The notes beneath the pieces are model-generated. The model was not told the origin of the DNA, did not search any database, and was given only the letters and a program-made list of their open reading frames with translations. Positions 53,510 to 61,292 of a stretch of DNA of 64,000 nt are shown in pieces. Source of the stretch: Bacillus sp. PK3_68 (GTDB lineage: Bacteria > Bacillota > Bacilli > Bacillales > Domibacillaceae). How positions within the stretch are numbered: position 1 is the first letter of the stretch; each line of letters opens with the position of its first letter. The stretch lies in assembly GCF_003600835.1 (NCBI RefSeq), contig NZ_NQYC01000001.1:2436001-2500000 (forward strand). The letters are read 5' to 3'. Position numbers and translations under genes: made by a program.

Positions 53510-54886
53510 TCAAATAAAGTCAACGATGTGAATGTGCGGCAGGCTGCTGAACTGGCGCAAAAGCGAAAGGCGTCTTTCTTCCCCGACCGGCCTTTCAAAA
53601 AAGATGAATACTTCTTCATAATCCCCATCCAAAATGTTATAAGCATAATTGATAATAGCGGGATCGTCGGGACTTTCAAATGCAACCCGGTTTTTCACTG
53701 GATATCCGGCTTGGTTAAGAGGAAAGATGGGGCTTCTCGTCGTTGAGTGATAAAGAATTCCTTCCCCCATATAAGCAGCGACCTTCATAGGGAGGTACAT
53801 AAACTCTCCCGTGCCGAGACAAAGTGTTTTCTCTCCTCTTCGCTGTGTCTGTAAATAATGGCCGATATCACAGCAATAGTTTTCTATCACTTCTTTCTTT
53901 TCAGAGGAAAGGCCGAAGCGCCCCGTCATTGCTAAATATGGCGCCTCATTGTTTTGGCTGAGTGAGTCAACGGATGAATAAGCCATATGCGGCACAGGAG
54001 GAAAAAAATTATGAAGACGGATGTGGTTATACTTCAGCTCTTTACAGATTGGCTGAGCATGGCTGTCCGATGTCTCTTCCCTGCTGGGCGCGCCCTGTAC
54101 CTGGATGGAACCCGACAGTAAAGAATAGGTTTTAATCTCAATTCCCCACTCTTTCTCAAAGTCCCTGAAGCGCTTCTGGTCTTCTTTTGTACGCCAATCT
54201 AAAAGGGATAAGACAGCATACTGTTTCCGCGGGTATTTTTTTTGAATTGATGCTATGATGTTCAAGGCTGTTTTGCCAGTCGTAATTTCATCATCTACAA
54301 GACAAATGGTCCTTTCATTGTTCAGGCTCTCTTCTGGTGCATAGCAGCGCTGATCTGTAGCATGTGAATGCTCTTCTTCAAAATAAAGAGTAACTTCTTT
54401 ATTACACAGCACTTCCCGGGTGGAATGGATATAAGTTGATTGGCTGAAACAGTCAAACACCCCGTGGCCAAGTGCTGTTGCTGTTTCCGCAAAGCCGATG
54501 AATAAAAGGGGCGCTTCCGGAGAATAGCTTACATTTTTCACAAGGGAGTAGGCTGCTTCAAGCTGCTCCGCCGACCTGCCTTTTAATGCCTCTATGAACG
54601 TTTCTTTAACGCTTGATTGACAGCCGGTTTCACTTTCATAGTAAAGAGTGGCAAGTAAAGCTGACGCAATGGATGGAATGTACGGATGAAGCGGAATATG
54701 CTTTCCGAGCACTTTACTAACAAACAGAAAAGACCGCTTCTTGTTGATTCGTGCAGCCATTTCATATAACGCGTCTGCTGGAAGTCTGTATGGATTTGCA
54801 TCTATTTGTACGTTCACTTCTAATGACTCGCCGATTTTATGTGTATACTGGTTCGGATAATAAATCGATGAATGTGCTATGTTCAT
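53510..54886 (-). CDS. phosphoribosyltransferase with C-terminal TRSP domain, Ter module
   Basis: A 458-residue protein with an orotate-PRTase-like domain. The 13-residue PRPP motif is complete: ICLVDDEITTGKTALNI (about 193-209), with the acidic pair. The C-terminal TRSP region (about 300-458) contains the hallmark STTRSPIFP and a GTGEFMYLP stretch. It should make a phosphoribosylated, nucleotide-like product. The ATG at 54886 lies 50 bases inside the preceding lyase gene, an unusually long overlap, with GGGGTG upstream. An internal start further down is possible but would trim the N-terminus conserved in charge pattern. Confidence 0.83.
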   Translation of the reverse strand: MNIAHSSIYYPNQYTHKIGESLEVNVQIDANPYRLPADALYEMAARINKKRSFLFVSKVLGKHIPLHPYIPSIASALLATLYYESETGCQSSVKETFIEALKGRSAEQLEAAYSLVKNVSYSPEAPLLFIGFAETATALGHGVFDCFSQSTYIHSTREVLCNKEVTLYFEEEHSHATDQRCYAPEESLNNERTICLVDDEITTGKTALNIIASIQKKYPRKQYAVLSLLDWRTKEDQKRFRDFEKEWGIEIKTYSLLSGSIQVQGAPSREETSDSHAQPICKELKYNHIRLHNFFPPVPHMAYSSVDSLSQNNEAPYLAMTGRFGLSSEKKEVIENYCCDIGHYLQTQRRGEKTLCLGTGEFMYLPMKVAAYMGEGILYHSTTRSPIFPLNQAGYPVKNRVAFESPDDPAIINYAYNILDGDYEEVFIFFERPVGEERRLSLLRQFSSLPHIHIVDFI

Positions 54887-56027
54887 GGAACACCCCGTAA
54901 ATATCTGATTTCATTAATATTTTTTCAGCCCATTTTAAATGGGGCTTAATTTCATTCATTTTATTTTGAAACTCGCTTTTGAAAACACCTTTCTGACCAT
55001 TTGCCTGCTGGACGATACTCAAAGCATCTACATATTCTTCCTTGGAAACGACATGCATAGCCTGGACAGGAAGAAGATGGGACGGATGAATAATAGTTTT
55101 TCCGACGAGCCCATTAGCTTTGTCAAGCAGCGTTTCCTGAATTAAGCCATCAAAATTCTTGCTGATCAATTCTTTTCTTAAGCGCAGTCCTTCCGAGCCA
55201 AATTGCTTTTCAAAAGGCGTTTGGCGCAGCTGCGGCTTTAAAATCCGCTCATGGTTGGAGAAATACTCCCAGACCGGCCCTGATACAACATAGCCGTCCG
55301 GTTCTCTACTGAACAAATTAACAATGTCGGTAATCAGTTCATTAACAAGCGAAATTTCATACACCGTCGTTTGGCTGTTTCTTCTTAATCCGTACAACCC
55401 GCATAAATCGGTGGCTCCAATACGGATGTTCAGAATTCGTTCCTTATAACAATCAACCAGCTCTTTTATGCGCAACAATTCCTCAATCCGTTTTTCTTTA
55501 TAAAGCACTGCAGGTGATTCCAATATCGGCATCCCATACACAACGGTTCCTGATTGAACATTGATGCGCTGTAATTCAGAGAGAAAGCTTTCGCCGTTTT
55601 CTGAGGAAAATTTCGGGAACACAAAGCCCGCCAGCTGCTCTAAAGAGGGACCAAGTCGTTCAGCCAACCTGCGCATTTGCCGGGCACTTCTAATCCGGGT
55701 AAAAATGAGCGGAGTTGTTTCATCCGTAAGCTGTCCAGCTGCTACTGCTCTATTTATTTCCTCCATATGAGAAATCAACTGTTCTTCTGCCTGCTCTACC
55801 TCTAGATCCCCGACTGCGTCTTCCAGGCAGATGACAAGAGCAACAAGCTCTTTGTACTTATTGGAAATAATCAATTGGGCAATATCCGGTCTCGTTGCCG
55901 GCATGTAGAGTAAAGGGCCAAGACTGCAGGCTAGTTTTCTCCTATTTGTGTATTTACTAATCACTTTCGGTTTTTGATGAAAAAAACCTTCCAATTGCAG
56001 TTCCGGCAAATGATTAAAGTATTTCAA
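54837..56027 (-). CDS. HpcH/HpaI aldolase / citrate lyase beta-like protein, Ter module
   Basis: TIM-barrel C-C lyase of the CitE/HpcH type, 396 residues from TTG 56027 (AAGGTG six bases upstream). Conserved elements are LYMPATRPDI, the metal-binding LEDAVGD (Glu/Asp near residue 70), FTRIRS with the substrate Arg, PKFSSENGES and RIGATDLCGLYGLRR. CitE homologues cleave or form acyl-CoA-linked acids; in Ter modules the enzyme is predicted to add a carboxylate moiety to the nucleoside-like product. It is 107 bp after yceF, the only large gap in the operon, which carries a stem-loop. Confidence 0.83.
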   Translation of the reverse strand: MKYFNHLPELQLEGFFHQKPKVISKYTNRRKLACSLGPLLYMPATRPDIAQLIISNKYKELVALVICLEDAVGDLEVEQAEEQLISHMEEINRAVAAGQLTDETTPLIFTRIRSARQMRRLAERLGPSLEQLAGFVFPKFSSENGESFLSELQRINVQSGTVVYGMPILESPAVLYKEKRIEELLRIKELVDCYKERILNIRIGATDLCGLYGLRRNSQTTVYEISLVNELITDIVNLFSREPDGYVVSGPVWEYFSNHERILKPQLRQTPFEKQFGSEGLRLRKELISKNFDGLIQETLLDKANGLVGKTIIHPSHLLPVQAMHVVSKEEYVDALSIVQQANGQKGVFKSEFQNKMNEIKPHLKWAEKILMKSDIYGVFHEHSTFIDLLSEPVYT

Positions 56028-56048
56028 ACTTTACACCTTCTTATAAAT

Positions 56049-56073
56049 AAAGAAGGAGGTGGTCTCCTTCTTT
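56049..56073 (-). other. intra-operon stem-loop between yceF and the biosynthetic module
   Basis: AAAGAAGGAG / CTCCTTCTTT, 10 perfect bp with a five-base loop, followed on the minus strand by ATTTATAAG. Probably a partial terminator or processing site lowering expression of the downstream genes. Confidence 0.55.
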
Positions 56074-56134
56074 AAAAATGTAAATAAACGTCTATTTAAA
56101 TATATCAGGGGAAGGATACATGCCCCTTTCTATC

Positions 56135-56926
56135 TTATTCCTTCTTCTTGCCTGCAGCTGCTTCCTGTTCAGCCAGCTTGCGCTGATTGATGCGGTGCAC
56201 CACAAAAGTCGCAAGGAAAGTAATAATTAAAATAATAAAGAATGCATAATGCGAAACTTCATATCCTGCCACACCTGCTCCCATTTTCAGAGCGATGATA
56301 GCAATCAAAATATACGCTGTTGTCTCCAGTTCCGGTACCCTCTCAATGAGTTTCAAAAATACGCCCGCAATACCGCGCATCATTAGAACACCAAGCATTC
56401 CTCCAATTAAGAGTACCCAGATTTCCTCACTGACACCGAAAGCCGCCAGCACGCTGTCCACAGAAAAGGCAATATCCATGATTTCAACCGCTACGACCGT
56501 TCCCCAGAATGCGCCGAACATCCGGATTAATATTCCTTCTGTCTTCAATCCGCCTTCTGCATCTTCTTCTTCGCTTGCCCCTTTCGATTTATCGATAAAG
56601 TATTTAATCGACAACCAGGCAAGATAAGCGGCTCCTAAAATTTTTACCCACCACAATTTAATCAGGTATACACCAATACCGATGGCAATGAAGCGGAAAG
56701 CATACGCCCCTATTAAACCGTAAAATAGTGCTTTTTTTCGCTTGTCAGGCGGCAGATGCTTTACCATAACGGCCAATACAAGAGCGTTATCCGCTGAAAG
56801 TAGTCCTTCTAAAATGACAAGTGTGCCGATCAATCCCCAGCTAACCGGGTCAGTTAATACCTCCGCCCACATATGCCAATCGAAGAAGGCAGCATACGTG
56901 TTAAAAATACCATGAATAATGTCCAT
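56135..56926 (-). CDS. yceF: TerC family integral membrane protein (YceF-like)
   Basis: Membrane anchor of the Ter system, 263 residues with about seven helices. The acidic-in-membrane motifs LLSADNALVLAVMVKHLP and IMDIAFSVDSVLAAFGVSEE, with their paired Asp residues, are diagnostic of TerC and are thought to bind metal. The C-terminal tail is charged. It follows the third terD paralogue by 61 bp and starts at ATG 56926 after AGGAGGAA. TerC homologues are linked to manganese handling at the membrane and complex formation with TerD/TerB proteins. Symbol from order and similarity to the yceCDEF set. Confidence 0.9.
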   Translation of the reverse strand: MDIIHGIFNTYAAFFDWHMWAEVLTDPVSWGLIGTLVILEGLLSADNALVLAVMVKHLPPDKRKKALFYGLIGAYAFRFIAIGIGVYLIKLWWVKILGAAYLAWLSIKYFIDKSKGASEEEDAEGGLKTEGILIRMFGAFWGTVVAVEIMDIAFSVDSVLAAFGVSEEIWVLLIGGMLGVLMMRGIAGVFLKLIERVPELETTAYILIAIIALKMGAGVAGYEVSHYAFFIILIITFLATFVVHRINQRKLAEQEAAAGKKKE

Positions 56927-56987
56927 TCGTTCCTCCTGTTGAAAAAAACCAATAAAAGGCTTTCCCGCCCTTTATTGGCTTTAAAAA

Positions 56988-57566
56988 TTAAACTTCTAAC
57001 CCGTAGTTTCGGCAAAGTGCAGCTAATCCTCCAGAGAAGCCGCTGCCTACCGCGCTGAATTTCCAGTCATTTCCGTGTTTATACAATTCACAAAAAACGA
57101 CCGCTGTTTCAATCGAGAAATCCTCTCCCAGATCAAAGCGCAGAAGCTCTTGGCCAGTTGCTTCATCAGCAAGACGAACAAATGCATTGGATACTTGTCC
57201 AAAGTTTTGGTTGCGTAAGTCTGCATCATGAATCGTTACCGTGATGCCGATTCTCTCCACATAATCTGGAATCTTTGAGAAGTCCACAACCAGCTGTTCG
57301 TCATCTCCTTCCCCCTCACCTGTCCGGTTATCGCCTGTATGAATCACCGCACCGCTTGGATGTTGGAGGTTGTTGTAAAAAATAAAGTCGTGATCATTTT
57401 GGCAACGATGGCTAGCATTAACAAGAAACGCGGATGCGTCCAGGTCAAACTCTTGCCCGCCGGAATATTTATTTGTATCCCATCCGAGACCAATCACTGC
57501 TTTTACAAGGCCAGGGTTTGTTTTGGTTAAATCAATCTTTTGTCCTTTTGATAATGTAATACCCAT
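56988..57566 (-). CDS. yceE: TerD family Ca2+-binding stress protein (third paralogue)
   Basis: TerD protein of 192 residues starting at ATG 57566, nine bases after GGGGAGGG; an ATG six codons earlier is unlikely. It has [33 protein letters not shown] and the acidic Ca2+ loop [14 protein letters not shown]. It ends with [13 protein letters not shown]. About two thirds identical by eye to the next upstream paralogue, showing tandem duplication. Soluble; expected to bind calcium and associate with TerC at the membrane. Confidence 0.92.
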   Translation of the reverse strand: MGITLSKGQKIDLTKTNPGLVKAVIGLGWDTNKYSGGQEFDLDASAFLVNASHRCQNDHDFIFYNNLQHPSGAVIHTGDNRTGEGEGDDEQLVVDFSKIPDYVERIGITVTIHDADLRNQNFGQVSNAFVRLADEATGQELLRFDLGEDFSIETAVVFCELYKHGNDWKFSAVGSGFSGGLAALCRNYGLEV

Positions 57567-57611
57567 CTTCAAATCCCTCCCCATTTATTGATAAAGTGAT
57601 GTTACATTTTA

Positions 57612-58190
57612 TCAGGCTTGCAATCCATAATCTTTAACGAGTGAAGCCAGTCCACCTTGGTAGCCGCTGCCGATAGCATTGAACTTCCACTCGCCATTAT
57701 GTCTGTATAGCTCTCCTACCACTACTGCTGTCTCAATTGAGAAGTCTTCGCCTAAGTCATAACGGATTAATTCTTCATTGTTTTCACTGTTAACAATACG
57801 AACATAGCTGTTGGACACCTGTCCAAAATTTTGGTTGCGCTGTTCTGCTTCGTGAATAGTAATAGTAAAAGCAATTCTTTCAATAGCAGCAGGAACATCA
57901 GCTAGGCTGATCTGTACTTGTTCATCATCGCCATCGCCTTCACCTGTTAAGTTATCTCCTGAATGGACGACTGAACCATTGCCGCCTTCTAAATTATTGT
58001 AAAAAATAAAGTCCTGTTCGCTTCCACACTTGCCTGCCCCATTTAAAAGGAACACAGAAGAATCCAAATCGAATGAATGACCGCCATCATATTTGTTCGT
58101 ATCCCAACCAAGGCCAACTGTAATGTTTTTCAATCCTGGATTGCCTTTTGTTAAATCGACCTTTTGTCCTTTGCTCAATGAAATTGCCAT
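57612..58190 (-). CDS. yceD: TerD family Ca2+-binding stress protein (second paralogue)
   Basis: Typical TerD of 192 residues: [37 protein letters not shown], Ca2+ loop [30 protein letters not shown] and [16 protein letters not shown] 58190 follows AAAGAGGG. It is separated from its neighbours by 27 and 45 bp in one operon. The acidic loop carries all Asp/Glu residues used for double calcium binding in the family. Confidence 0.93.
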   Translation of the reverse strand: MAISLSKGQKVDLTKGNPGLKNITVGLGWDTNKYDGGHSFDLDSSVFLLNGAGKCGSEQDFIFYNNLEGGNGSVVHSGDNLTGEGDGDDEQVQISLADVPAAIERIAFTITIHEAEQRNQNFGQVSNSYVRIVNSENNEELIRYDLGEDFSIETAVVVGELYRHNGEWKFNAIGSGYQGGLASLVKDYGLQA

Positions 58191-58217
58191 ATTAAAAACC
58201 CTCTTTCCTATTTTTTA

Positions 58218-58820
58218 TTAAGCGTAACGGCGTACCATTTCGCGTAACCCTGTATCACGTGTGCCGGTACCAACGGCTGCAAACTTCCAGTCAGCGCCAT
58301 GACGGTAAATCTCTGCTACTGTTAAACTTGTAGAACCGGAGTAGTCCTCGGATAAATTAAATTTAAGCAGTTCCTCTCGATTTGCCGAGTTGACTACACG
58401 AATAAATGCATTTTGGACCATGCCAAAATCCTGCTTTCGAGAAACACAGTCATAAATGTTAACAACAAACACAAGCTTGTTAATATGAGAAGGCACACTC
58501 TTTAAATCAATGAGAATTTGCTCATCGTCGCCGTCGCCGTCGCCTGTTAAATTATCTCCTGTATGTACAATGCTGCCGCAGTTGCTTTTTAAGTTACCAA
58601 AATAAATGAGATTTTCATTGCTTACAAACTTGTCGTCTTGCAGCATAATGACCGAAGCATCAATGTCAAAATTCGCACCTCCACCTCCGCCAAACATGCC
58701 AAGCAACCCGCCAGATTTCCTCTGTACCGGATCCCATCCAAGACCAACCATAATTTTTTCAAGTCCCGGATTGCCTTTTGTTAAATCAATTCTCTGCCCT
58801 TTCTGGAGGACAATAGCCAA
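58218..58820 (-). CDS. yceC: TerD family Ca2+-binding stress protein (first paralogue, Gly-rich insert)
   Basis: First gene of the Ter operon. I start at TTG 58820, eight bases after GAGGGAG, giving 200 residues that begin (M)[18 protein letters not shown] like other TerD proteins; the open frame reaching 58886 lacks a site. The insert GGLLGMFGGGGGANFDID replaces the short loop of the paralogues and recalls the insert in the last gene of the operon. The Ca2+ loop GDNLTGDGDGDDEQ is intact. The distinct C-terminus reads RDTGLREMVRRYA. Confidence 0.9.
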   Translation of the reverse strand: MAIVLQKGQRIDLTKGNPGLEKIMVGLGWDPVQRKSGGLLGMFGGGGGANFDIDASVIMLQDDKFVSNENLIYFGNLKSNCGSIVHTGDNLTGDGDGDDEQILIDLKSVPSHINKLVFVVNIYDCVSRKQDFGMVQNAFIRVVNSANREELLKFNLSEDYSGSTSLTVAEIYRHGADWKFAAVGTGTRDTGLREMVRRYA

Positions 58821-58901
58821 ATCAATCACTCCCTCAAAGTCAGCAAGAGACAAGGACTCCTGCTTCAAATGGCTTTCTTTTTCCATTTTACTACACGTAC
58901 T

Positions 58902-58958
58902 ATCATACTACAAAAGATAAGCAATTTCGCTAATTTTCAATTAGTTTTAATTGGAAAA
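58902..58958 (-). promoter_or_regulatory. candidate Ter operon promoter with upstream inverted repeat
   Basis: TATGAT on the minus strand at 58907-58902 is a plausible -10 about 80 bases before the TTG start, without a good -35. Upstream, TTTTCAATTA (58934-58943) and TAATTGGAAAA (58948-58958) form an inverted repeat with one bulge, placed where an activator would sit. No clear ECF (sigma-W type) or sigma-B promoter was found. Confidence 0.35.
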
Positions 58959-59065
58959 GCGTCCCTCTTTGCTTCTATTTTTCTACCAGGCTGACTTTGC
59001 CATGCACTGCCTCTCAGCAAAACAGGTACCGAATCATGATTTAATACCAGTTTAAAGGCCAGCAA

Positions 59066-59749
59066 TTACATCTCCAGCATCATTTTCTCAAGCCGAAGCG
59101 GCTCTATATATTCTCCTTGTTTGTATGCCCGCATATTTCCACCGGAAATTTCATCAATTAATAGTACTTGTCCGTCCTTTGCACGGCCGAATTCAAACTT
59201 AATATCATACAAATCTATCTCTTTTTTAGCGAGCTCTTCTTTTACCGTGCCGGCAATCTTTCTTGTGAGTTCTTTCAGCTCTTTGTATTCTTCATGCGAA
59301 AGGATACCAAGCATTGCAAGCGCATCTTCGGAAATTGGCGGATCTTGGCGTTCATCGTCCTTCAATGTCACCTCTACAAACCCGTCAAGCCGTTGCCCTT
59401 CTTCCGCATACATGCCGTAACGGCGCAAGAAACTTCCGACCGCCCGGTAACGGCAAATCACTTCCAGTCCCTTGCCAAATACAGTAGCCGGCTGAACCGT
59501 CATCGTCGCTTCATCAATATCAGCCTCAATATAATGAGTAGGAATGCCTTTTTCTTTTAAAATCTCAAAAAAGTGTTTCGTTAACCGGAGCCCCGCTCGG
59601 CCTGCCCCTTCCATTGTCAAACCGACTGTGTTGGCACCAGGATCAAACACACCGTTTTCGCCTGTTACATCGTCCTTAAATTTCAACAAATAATTTCCAT
59701 CTTCCAATTCATAGACATCTTTTGTTTTACCTGTATACATACGTTTCAC
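59066..59749 (-). CDS. purC: SAICAR synthetase-like protein, solitary and divergent
   Basis: ATP-dependent ligase of the PurC family (CAIR plus aspartate to SAICAR), 227 residues. The start is GTG 59749, eight bases after a perfect GAGGAGG; the upstream TTG is rejected. It keeps MYTGKTKDVYEL, FKDDVTGENG, the ICRYRAVGSFLRR core and LIDEISGGNMR near the end, where the usual PurC reads DEISPDTCR-like. No other pur gene is nearby. It lies 179 bp upstream of the Ter operon on the same strand and divergent from the terD-terA gene. It may be a second PurC or a ligase recruited to the Ter nucleoside pathway, which here lacks an ATP-grasp gene. Confidence 0.8.
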   Translation of the reverse strand: MKRMYTGKTKDVYELEDGNYLLKFKDDVTGENGVFDPGANTVGLTMEGAGRAGLRLTKHFFEILKEKGIPTHYIEADIDEATMTVQPATVFGKGLEVICRYRAVGSFLRRYGMYAEEGQRLDGFVEVTLKDDERQDPPISEDALAMLGILSHEEYKELKELTRKIAGTVKEELAKKEIDLYDIKFEFGRAKDGQVLLIDEISGGNMRAYKQGEYIEPLRLEKMMLEM

Positions 59750-59919
59750 ACAATCCGCCTCCTCTGCATTTTTCAAATAACTCTTTCATTATGCAGGATT
59801 TTTTCTGAAAATTTAATAGTTTACTTTGTTTTCATCCCATGTAACAAACTCCAATATTAAGAGTACCTTGGAAAGGTTATATTTGATATGCTCATGGAAA
59901 GCAAAAGGAGGAGATAACA

Positions 59920-60660
59920 ATGAACCTCGTTAAAGGCGCGCGTGCAGATATCACTAAAAATGAACCGGGTTTAGACGAAATCATTATTCAAGTCAGCTGG
60001 GAAGCAGATCCTTCACTTGATATTGATGCTTCTATTTTCATGATTGATGAATCGGGGAAATGCCCAGGGGATCCTTATATGATCTTTTATGGCAATGCCA
60101 GTTCCGCTAACCAATCTGTCTGTCATTCAGTAAACAACCAGTCTTCCGAAAAGACCGAATCATTTTCCATTAAATTGGATACAATAGAACCTATTGTGCA
60201 GAAGCTGGTCCTTACATTAACTATTTTTGAAGAGGAGCAGAAGGGACAGACATTTGCACAAATGAACCATGCCTCTATGAAAATCTTAAATAAAAAAAAT
60301 GGCACAGAACTAATTCATTATGACCTTGGTCCATTCACAGTAGAGAACTCGCTCGTCGTCGCAGAGGCTTACCGCCGGAATGGCGGATGGAAAATTTCCG
60401 CCAACACAGGCGGGTTCGCTGGAGGGCTTGCCCAGCTGTGCCAGCATTTCGGCTTAGAAGTAGCAGAGGAAACTGAGCCAACTGCTAGTATGAAACAGGC
60501 TCAAAAAGAAGCGGCCCCTGCTATTGAAAATGAGAACATAAATGTTGACCAAGCTCCATCGGTAATTCAGCTGTCGAAAATTACCCTCGAAAAACCGGGT
60601 GACTCCATTTCTTTAAAAAAAGCCGATAAAATTAAACATATAGCCATTAAGTTGCAATGA
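59920..60660 (+). CDS. TerD-like domain, 5' part of a TerD-TerA gene cut by an in-frame TGA
   Basis: Starts at ATG 59920 after AAAGGAGGAG. Residues 1 to about 185 form a TerD domain (NEPGLDEIIIQVSWEAD, DIDASIFMID, QTFAQMNHASMKIL, GGFAGGLAQLCQHFG). The acidic GDGDDEQ calcium loop of the other paralogues is missing; the place reads CHSVNNQSSEKTESF. After a linker a second domain begins (LEKPGDSISLKKADKIKHIAIKLQ split) and is cut at codon 247 by TGA, exactly where this family has Trp (TGG) before the DLD strand. The remaining domain follows in the same frame. Confidence 0.75.
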   Translation: MNLVKGARADITKNEPGLDEIIIQVSWEADPSLDIDASIFMIDESGKCPGDPYMIFYGNASSANQSVCHSVNNQSSEKTESFSIKLDTIEPIVQKLVLTLTIFEEEQKGQTFAQMNHASMKILNKKNGTELIHYDLGPFTVENSLVVAEAYRRNGGWKISANTGGFAGGLAQLCQHFGLEVAEETEPTASMKQAQKEAAPAIENENINVDQAPSVIQLSKITLEKPGDSISLKKADKIKHIAIKLQ

Positions 60661-61098
60661 ACGAAAGGCGTCGATCTTGATATGCACGCTTTCTATAAAA
60701 CAAAAAATGGTAGAACAGGTCATATCTTCTTCGGAAACAAAGGGAAGGCAAACGAGTCTCCTTATATCGCTCTCGATAAAGATGCTGGTGTTGGCAATAA
60801 GTCCGGCCATAACGAAGAAAATCTAGTGATTAAAACCTTGGAAGATATAGAATCTGTTATCATTGCAACTAACATTTTCCGCTTTTTTCGTTTTAAGAAA
60901 GACGACAATTTTGCCAAGTATGACGGCAAAGTAACGATTAAAACAAATACGGGTGATGAGATAGACGTGCCATTAACCTCTGAAGAACCAGGCAGATGGT
61001 GCGTCATTTCTAAAATTGATAATTCCCATTCTTCTGCCCCAAAAGTCATTAATATCAACCGTGTACAAAAAGGCGAACCGAGCATAAACAAATATTAA
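60661..61098 (+). pseudogene. TerA-like C-terminal domain, in frame after the TGA
   Basis: Directly after the TGA at 60658-60660 the same frame continues TKGVDLDMHAFYKTKNG and runs to 61098, so the intact gene would have 392 codons. The segment matches the TerA/TerD second domain: GHIFFGNKG, YIALDKDAGVGN and ENLVIK parallel the corresponding strands of the gene at 48.2-48.8 kb. Its only ATG (60682) lies inside the conserved DLDMHAF strand and has no ribosome site, so it is not an independent gene. A G-to-A change, sequence error, or readthrough product are the options. Confidence 0.72.
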
Positions 61099-61223
61099 CA
61101 GGGCAGGGATGGAAAACGATAACAGAGCATTATGCTACCAATAACTCCAATCATGAATTTTTATAACAAATAAATGCCTGCCACTATTGAGAAAACTGGA
61201 GATAAAATATGTTAATAACGTAT

Positions 61224-61252
61224 AAAAGAAGCACCATGAGTGCTTCTTTTAT
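61224..61252. terminator. bidirectional rho-independent terminator
   Basis: AAAAGAAGCAC / GTGCTTCTTTT stem between terD-terA and the convergent histidine kinase gene. Confidence 0.88.
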
Positions 61253-61292
61253 AGTGTAGACAAAGTCTATTTTATATACTTGCAGACAATTG

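Noticed and set aside
60658-60660. Genome-wide recoding of TGA as Trp
   Set aside because: Several intact genes in the window (for example rbsK and the StiP-like gene) end at TGA with overlapping starts, and Trp is otherwise TGG.
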